Under the pieces are notes generated by a model that worked only from the letters and a program-made list of their open reading frames with translations, did no database searches and was not told where the DNA came from. Source: Gaiellasilicea sp045403015 (GTDB lineage: Bacteria > Actinomycetota > Thermoleophilia > Gaiellales > Gaiellaceae). Taken from it: a DNA stretch of 15,479 bases. Shown in pieces: positions 11,978 to 15,479 of this stretch; the stretch's first letter is position 1, and every line of letters starts with the position of its first letter. Where the stretch lies: assembly GCA_045403015.1 (NCBI GenBank), contig JAXIPI010000451.1, positions 1 through 15,479 on the forward strand, given 5' to 3'. Both the position numbers and the translations under genes were made by a program.

Positions 11978-12646
11978 GTGCTGATCGAACGGAGCATGCA
12001 CCCGCAATGGCTCTCGAATGCCTACCTGCTCGCTGACGGGCCTGGCGGAAAGGCCGTCTTCATCGACAGCGGCGCGCCGCTCGAGCCGCTGCACGAGGCC
12101 GTCGAGCGCGAAGGGCTGCAGGTCACGCACCTGCTGACGACGCACTCCCACACGGATCACATCGCCGGCGACAACGAACTGGTGGAGCGGTACGGGCTCG
12201 AGATCGTCAAGGGCCCGGTCGAGACGGGTGGTCTCCGCGTCCAGGCGCTCGAGACGCCCGGTCACGCGGACGATCATCTCGTCTTCATCGCGAACGACAC
12301 CGTTGCGTTCACGGCAGACATCCTCTTCAAGGACGCCGTCGGCGGAGGCCCCGACGCGGCTCCGATCAGGCGGTCGGTGATGGACGTCCTGATGACGCTT
12401 CCGCCCGAGGTGCGCGTGCTCCCGGGCCACACCGAGGAGACCACGATCGGGCGCGAGTGGGAGGAAAATCCGTTCATCACCTATTGGCGCGGCGAGTCGG
12501 AGTCGATCGAAGAGGCGGTGCGTGTCGGCGGGGAGGCGGCGACGCTCGTCGTCTGGTCGCCGGACTACGACGGCAAGGGCAAGGCACTGGTGCGCTTCGC
12601 CGACGGGCGCGAGGCGATCATCGGCGGCTCGCGTGTCGAGCGCTAG
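11978..12646 (+). CDS. Metallo-beta-lactamase-fold hydrolase
   Basis: About 222 residues, starting at GTG 11978 and reading MLIERSMHPQWLSNAYLL. The dinuclear metal site is complete for the fold: THSHTDH (HxHxDH), ETPGHADDH, the bridging Asp in FTADILF, and LPGHTEETT. These resemble glyoxalase II-like and related thioesterase or phosphodiesterase members; the substrate is not evident. A 50-residue tail (GESESIEEAVRVGG...VVWSPDYDGKGKALVRFADGR) follows the core. The in-frame GTG at 11960 is less likely, because the later start has a TANNNT box 6 nt upstream and begins where I expect the fold's first strand. Only 3 bases separate it from the methyltransferase, so they are probably one transcript. 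Confidence 0.88.
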   Translation: MLIERSMHPQWLSNAYLLADGPGGKAVFIDSGAPLEPLHEAVEREGLQVTHLLTTHSHTDHIAGDNELVERYGLEIVKGPVETGGLRVQALETPGHADDHLVFIANDTVAFTADILFKDAVGGGPDAAPIRRSVMDVLMTLPPEVRVLPGHTEETTIGREWEENPFITYWRGESESIEEAVRVGGEAATLVVWSPDYDGKGKALVRFADGREAIIGGSRVER

Positions 12647-12649
12647 CCG

Positions 12650-13276
12650 ATGATCGACGAGGCGATCGAGCAGTACGCGGAGGCGCACACCACGCCGCCC
12701 GAGCCGATGCTCGCAAGGCTCGCCGCGGAGACCTACGCGACGATGAGCACGCCGCAGATGCTCACCGGCTCGGTCGAGGGTCGCCTCCTCGAGCTGCTCG
12801 TCCACGGGCTGGGAGCGAAGCAGGTGCTCGAGATCGGGACGTTCACCGGTTACGCGTCTCTCTCGATGGCAGCGGCGCTGCCGGAGGGCGGCCACGTCCA
12901 CACTTGCGACGTCGAGCCGCGGCACACCGAGGTCGCGCAGCGGTACATCGATCAGAGCCCGTACGCAGACCGGATCACGATCCACCTCGGCCCGGCACTC
13001 GAGACGATCGCGAAGCTCGAGGGCGACTTCGACTTCGTCTTCATCGACGCCGACAAGCCGAACTACGACAACTACTACGAAGCGGTGCTGCCCAGGTTGA
13101 GTGAGCGGGGCCTGATCGCGGTCGACAACACGCTCTGGAGCGGCAAGGTGCTCGACCCTCCCGACGCGAGCACCCGCGCGGTCGCGGCGCTGAACGACAA
13201 GCTCGCCGCCGACGAGCGCGTGGTCGTCGTGCAGCTCACGGTTCGCGACGGTGTCACGCTGATCCGTCGCCGGTAG
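12650..13276 (+). CDS. Class I SAM-dependent O-methyltransferase (caffeoyl-CoA OMT-like)
   Basis: A 208-residue cytosolic methyltransferase of the metal-dependent catechol/caffeoyl-CoA type (Methyltransf_3). Residues about 59-75 carry the SAM-binding VLEIGTFTGYASLSMA motif. HTCDVEPRHTEVAQRYI follows with the acidic residue that binds the ribose. FVFIDADKPNYDNYYE and LIAVDNTLWSGKVLDP hold the metal-binding Asp and Asp-Asn expected of this family. The length is typical. Its natural acceptor is not known; bacterial members methylate catechol-like metabolites. It has no Shine-Dalgarno and begins 3 nt after the MBL hydrolase stop, so translation is probably by reinitiation. A foldback lies just past its stop. 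Confidence 0.92.
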   Translation: MIDEAIEQYAEAHTTPPEPMLARLAAETYATMSTPQMLTGSVEGRLLELLVHGLGAKQVLEIGTFTGYASLSMAAALPEGGHVHTCDVEPRHTEVAQRYIDQSPYADRITIHLGPALETIAKLEGDFDFVFIDADKPNYDNYYEAVLPRLSERGLIAVDNTLWSGKVLDPPDASTRAVAALNDKLAADERVVVVQLTVRDGVTLIRRR

Positions 13277-13280
13277 CGAT

Positions 13281-13335
13281 ACCGTCCCTTCGGCACATGT
13301 CGGGGCCAGGACCCGTCGTGTCCGAAAGGGACAGT
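13281..13335. repeat. 55-nt foldback between methyltransferase and nucS
   Basis: ACCGTCCC-TTCGG-ACA-CGGG in the left arm (13281-13307) pairs with the right arm (13308-13335, ending GTCCGAAAGGGACAGT) with a few mismatches and single-base bulges around a GC-rich loop. It begins 5 bases after the methyltransferase stop and may terminate that transcript. It ends exactly where the nucS -10 begins. It differs in sequence from the 7987-8147 element. Confidence 0.7.
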
Positions 13336-13340
13336 AGGTT
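13335..13340 (+). promoter_or_regulatory. -10 box of nucS (leaderless)
   Basis: TAGGTT, six bases (gcgtcg), then GTG at 13347. Its first base is the last base of the foldback. Confidence 0.55.
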
Positions 13341-13346
13341 GCGTCG

Positions 13347-14018
13347 GTGCGCCTGCTCGTCGCCCGCTGCGAGGTCGCCTACACCGGTCGCCTGGACGCC
13401 TTTCTGCCGGAGGCCGTGCGGCTGCTGCTGCTGAAGTCGGATGGGTCTGTGCTCGTGCATGCCGACAGCGGCGGTTACAAGCCGTTGAACTGGATGACCC
13501 CGCCGACGGTGATCGAGGAGGCCGAGGGCCTGATCGTCGTGCGCAAGCGCGCCGGCAAGACTGAGGACAAGCTGGAGATCAGAATCGCCGAGGTGCTCTC
13601 GGATCTCGACGTGCCGATGGACGAGGTGGCCGGGCTCGAGAAGGACGGTGTCGAGAAGCATCTGCAGGAGGCGCTCGCCGAGCGGCCCGAGTGCCTGGAG
13701 GGCGAGCTCCGGCTCGTCCGGCGCGAGTGGATGACCGAGGTCGGTCCCGTCGACCTGATGTGCCGGGACTGCGACGACGGCTGGGTCGCCGTCGAGATCA
13801 AGCGGGTCGGGACGATCGAGGCGGTCGAGCAGCTGACGCGTTACCTCGGCTTCATACGCGTCGATCCGGCGAAGGAGCGCTGCCGTGGGATCCTCGCCGC
13901 GCAGTCGTTCAAGCCGCAGGCGATCACACTCGCCGAGTCGCGCGGGATCCGGTGCGTCGAGGTCGACCTCGCGTTGTTGCGGGGCGAGCGCGAGCCGGAC
14001 CTGACCCTCTTCGGCTGA
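13347..14018 (+). CDS. nucS: Mismatch-specific endonuclease NucS/EndoMS
   Basis: A 223-residue protein. NucS/EndoMS cuts both strands at mismatched bases and provides the non-canonical mismatch repair of actinobacteria that lack MutS and MutL. The N-terminal domain (1-105) has MRLLVARCEVAYTGRL, LLLKSDGSVLVHADSGGYKPLNWM and related DNA-binding/dimer motifs, as I recall them in mycobacterial NucS. The C-terminal RecB-like nuclease domain has GPVDLMCRD (Asp136) and WVAVEIKR (Glu150, Lys152), the D...ExK metal site, plus EQLTRYLGFI (Gln162). It ends in DLTLFG, similar to the C-terminal sliding-clamp-binding motif reported in this family. It starts with GTG, without a Shine-Dalgarno. Confidence 0.95.
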   Translation: MRLLVARCEVAYTGRLDAFLPEAVRLLLLKSDGSVLVHADSGGYKPLNWMTPPTVIEEAEGLIVVRKRAGKTEDKLEIRIAEVLSDLDVPMDEVAGLEKDGVEKHLQEALAERPECLEGELRLVRREWMTEVGPVDLMCRDCDDGWVAVEIKRVGTIEAVEQLTRYLGFIRVDPAKERCRGILAAQSFKPQAITLAESRGIRCVEVDLALLRGEREPDLTLFG

Positions 14019-14028
14019 CCTGAAGACT

Positions 14029-14126
14029 TTGTGTTTCTGAAACACAAGCCCGTTTGTCTCGGACGGAAACGGCTCAATCATGCGGTCGCGAGGTGAGCCG
14101 AACCCGCTTGTGTTTCTGAAACACAA
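14029..14126. repeat. Pair of identical 19-nt palindromes between nucS and the dehydrogenases
   Basis: TTGTGTTTCTGAAACACAA occurs exactly at 14029-14047 and 14108-14126. Each copy is palindromic (9+1+9). Outside them, CCTGAAG and CTTCAGG extend the symmetry, so the whole 14019-14135 region is a large imperfect inverted repeat. Two more dyads lie between: CGTTT/AAACG (14051-14071) and CGGCTCA/TGAGCCG (14070-14100). The region lies between convergent genes; the dehydrogenase stop codon falls in the right outer arm. It may act as a two-way terminator, a protein-binding site or a dispersed repeat. Confidence 0.8.
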
Positions 14127-14129
14127 ACT

Positions 14130-15044
14130 TCAGGGTACGACCGCCGCCTTCAGGTAGTCGCGCGGCGGCTCCGCGAAGAGCGCGGCGACGCCTTCGAGCC
14201 CGACCTGGTGCGTGACGAGCCGCTCCCAGGGATACGCGCCGCTCGCGAGGAAGGCGAGCGCGGCTCGAACGTGCCTCGGTGCATGGTGGAAGGCGCCGCG
14301 CAGCGTCAGCTCCTCGTAGTGAAGGCGATATGCGTCGACGCGCAACAGAGCGCCCGACTCGCGACCGCCGAAGTAGACGACGGTGCCGCCGGGACGAACG
14401 AGCTCGATCGCGCTCTGCCACGCCTCCTCGGTGCCCGCCGCTTCGATCACGACGTCAGCGCTCTCGCCCTCGCCAGTCGTGCCCCCGAAGAGCGGCACGA
14501 GCTCGCGGCGCTCGGGGCGGCCGCCAACGACCTCGGGGACGCCGCCGGCGTCGGCGACGCAGGCGCACAGCATCAGTCCGATCGGGCCGGCGCCGACGAT
14601 CGTGACGCGGTCGCCCCTCTCGACTTCCCCGCGCTCGACGCCGCGGAGGCAGCACGCGAGCGGCTCGACCATCGCGGCCACCTCAGGCGCGAGGCCCGGC
14701 GGGACGGGTAGCAGGTTGACGCTCGCGATCGCAGCCGGAACCAGCAGATACTCGGCGTACGCGCCGTTCAGGAGCTCGACCGGCTCGCCGCGCTCGTCGC
14801 CGGCGGCCGAGTTCGCGGCGACGAGGCGCTTTCCGGTCGCGACGTCGATCCCGCAGAACTCGTGACCGAAGGGGCTCGGGAGCTCGCCCAGGAGCACGGG
14901 GTGGCCGCGCCGGAAGGTCTTCAGGTCGGTGCCGTCGGTCAGCGCCACCTCGACCTGCACGAGCACGTCGCCGGGGCCGGGCTCCGGGCGCGGGATCTCC
15001 TCGAGCCGCACGTCCCCGACGCCGTGGAAGCGCAGCGCTCTCAC
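14130..15044 (-). CDS. Medium-chain (zinc-type) dehydrogenase lacking the structural zinc site
   Basis: A 304-residue MDR-superfamily oxidoreductase. The GroES-like domain opens MRALRFHGVGDVRLEEIPRPEPGPGDVLV. The Rossmann domain has VTIVGAGPIGLMLC (GxGxxG at 151-156). His61-Glu62 (FGHEFCG) and Glu127/Cys131 (EPLACC) match catalytic-zinc positions. In the usual zinc-binding (G/S)xCGTD motif, the Cys is replaced by Asp37 (LTDGTDLKTF). The four-Cys structural-zinc lobe is absent: the chain goes directly from AANSAAGDERG to LLNGAYAEYL. At 304 residues it is about 40 shorter than typical family members. It may still bind zinc through Asp37. The GTG start overlaps the upstream dehydrogenase stop (GTGA), indicating coupled translation. 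The substrate is unknown. Confidence 0.88.
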   Translation of the reverse strand: MRALRFHGVGDVRLEEIPRPEPGPGDVLVQVEVALTDGTDLKTFRRGHPVLLGELPSPFGHEFCGIDVATGKRLVAANSAAGDERGEPVELLNGAYAEYLLVPAAIASVNLLPVPPGLAPEVAAMVEPLACCLRGVERGEVERGDRVTIVGAGPIGLMLCACVADAGGVPEVVGGRPERRELVPLFGGTTGEGESADVVIEAAGTEEAWQSAIELVRPGGTVVYFGGRESGALLRVDAYRLHYEELTLRGAFHHAPRHVRAALAFLASGAYPWERLVTHQVGLEGVAALFAEPPRDYLKAAVVP

Positions 15045-15479
15045 GGCGTGAAGACGACCTTCAAGGCGGCGCCGGAGCGATACAGCTCGAGGCCCTCGTC
15101 GAACCGCTCGAGCGGGATGACGGTCGGAGCGGGAACCTCGATCTCGGCGAGGAGCACGGCCGCCTCGCGCATGTGCCGCGGAGTTGCCGAGCGGGAGCCG
15201 GTCAGCGTCAGCTCGCGGCGGTAGACCTCGTCCAAGTCGATCGCGGTGGCGGGAGAGAAGACGAGGACGGTGCCGCCGGGCACGACGGTCTCGAGCGGCG
15301 CGGCGGGCGCGCAGAGAACGGCGGCATCGACCGGCCCGTCGGGAGCTCGTCCCGCGCGTTCGCGGTTCTCATCGACAGCGAAGACGTCGTCCCCGCGGCG
15401 GCGCAGCACCTCGGCGAAGAGACGCCCGATGAAGCCCTGCCCGACGACGAGCACGCGCCCTCGTGGCACACGTTCGGCG
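15041..15479 (-). CDS. Second medium-chain dehydrogenase, C-terminal part (cut by window edge)
   Basis: The frame is open through the right edge, so the N-terminal GroES-like domain lies outside. The visible 145 residues hold the Rossmann domain (RVLVVGQGFIGRLFAEVL), the segment PGGTVLVFSPATAIDLDEVYRRELTLTGSRSATPRHM and a C-terminal VPAPTVIPLERFDEGLELYRSGAALKVVF, all typical of zinc-type dehydrogenases. An in-frame GTG at 15469 could start a short protein, but the domain boundary argues that this is the tail of a full-length enzyme. The distance from GxGxxG to PGGTVLVF is only about 60 residues, shorter than usual. The stop overlaps the next gene's GTG, so the two paralogues are probably one operon. 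Confidence 0.8.
   Translation of the reverse strand, partial: AERVPRGRVLVVGQGFIGRLFAEVLRRRGDDVFAVDENRERAGRAPDGPVDAAVLCAPAAPLETVVPGGTVLVFSPATAIDLDEVYRRELTLTGSRSATPRHMREAAVLLAEIEVPAPTVIPLERFDEGLELYRSGAALKVVFTP

Overview
The window is high-GC bacterial DNA with dense genes on both strands. It looks chromosomal, from an actinobacterium (Actinomycetota), most likely a deep-branching soil lineage such as Thermoleophilia (Gaiellales/Solirubrobacterales type). This rests on a NucS/EndoMS mismatch endonuclease, an actinobacterial-style DUF4383 membrane protein, an aspartokinase with an internal beta-subunit start, and many genes with a TANNNT box 6-7 nt before the start codon (leaderless mRNA). The lineage is inferred from gene content and style, not from a marker tree. 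No phage genes, transposases, CRISPR arrays or plasmid functions were seen.

Layout. Positions 1-1500: a secreted protein of unknown function and a DUF4383 membrane protein, both on the minus strand. Positions 1604-4062: a PAS histidine kinase (minus) divergent from an aminoglycoside-phosphotransferase-fold kinase and a small HNH protein (plus); the two promoters share a 31-bp gap. Positions 4071-5030: a secreted right-handed beta-helix protein (minus). Positions 5331-5417: tRNA-Ser(UGA) (minus). Positions 5542-6777: aspartokinase lysC (plus) with an internal Shine-Dalgarno and start for the regulatory subunit. Positions 6774-10714: a minus-strand run encoding a polytopic membrane protein continuous with a c-type cytochrome lipoprotein, a Cof-type HAD phosphatase and seryl-tRNA synthetase. 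A 161-nt foldback element lies between the last two. Positions 10771-11901: a divergent ECF sigma factor with a membrane segment and a long Pro-rich tail. Positions 11978-14018: an MBL-fold hydrolase, an O-methyltransferase and nucS (plus). Positions 14130-15479: two tandem medium-chain dehydrogenases (minus), the upstream one cut by the window edge.

How the parts fit. serS, tRNA-Ser and lysC are core translation and amino-acid genes. The sigma factor and the divergent membrane/cytochrome gene may be a regulatory pair. MBL and methyltransferase are 3 nt apart and look co-transcribed. The two dehydrogenases overlap by a GTGA junction and are probably translationally coupled.

The most unusual signals are not protein genes. 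(1) A 161-nt inverted repeat (7987-8147) whose arm differences are all G-U compatible on the plus strand only; it also encodes the last residues of the HAD protein. (2) A second foldback (13281-13335). Both abut the -10 box of a leaderless gene (serS and nucS). (3) Two exact copies of a 19-nt palindrome between nucS and the dehydrogenases. (4) A consistent TANNNT-N6/7-start signature that fixes several starts. (5) A membrane protein/cytochrome open frame with an internal lipobox, followed by a HAD gene with no ATG, GTG or TTG start.
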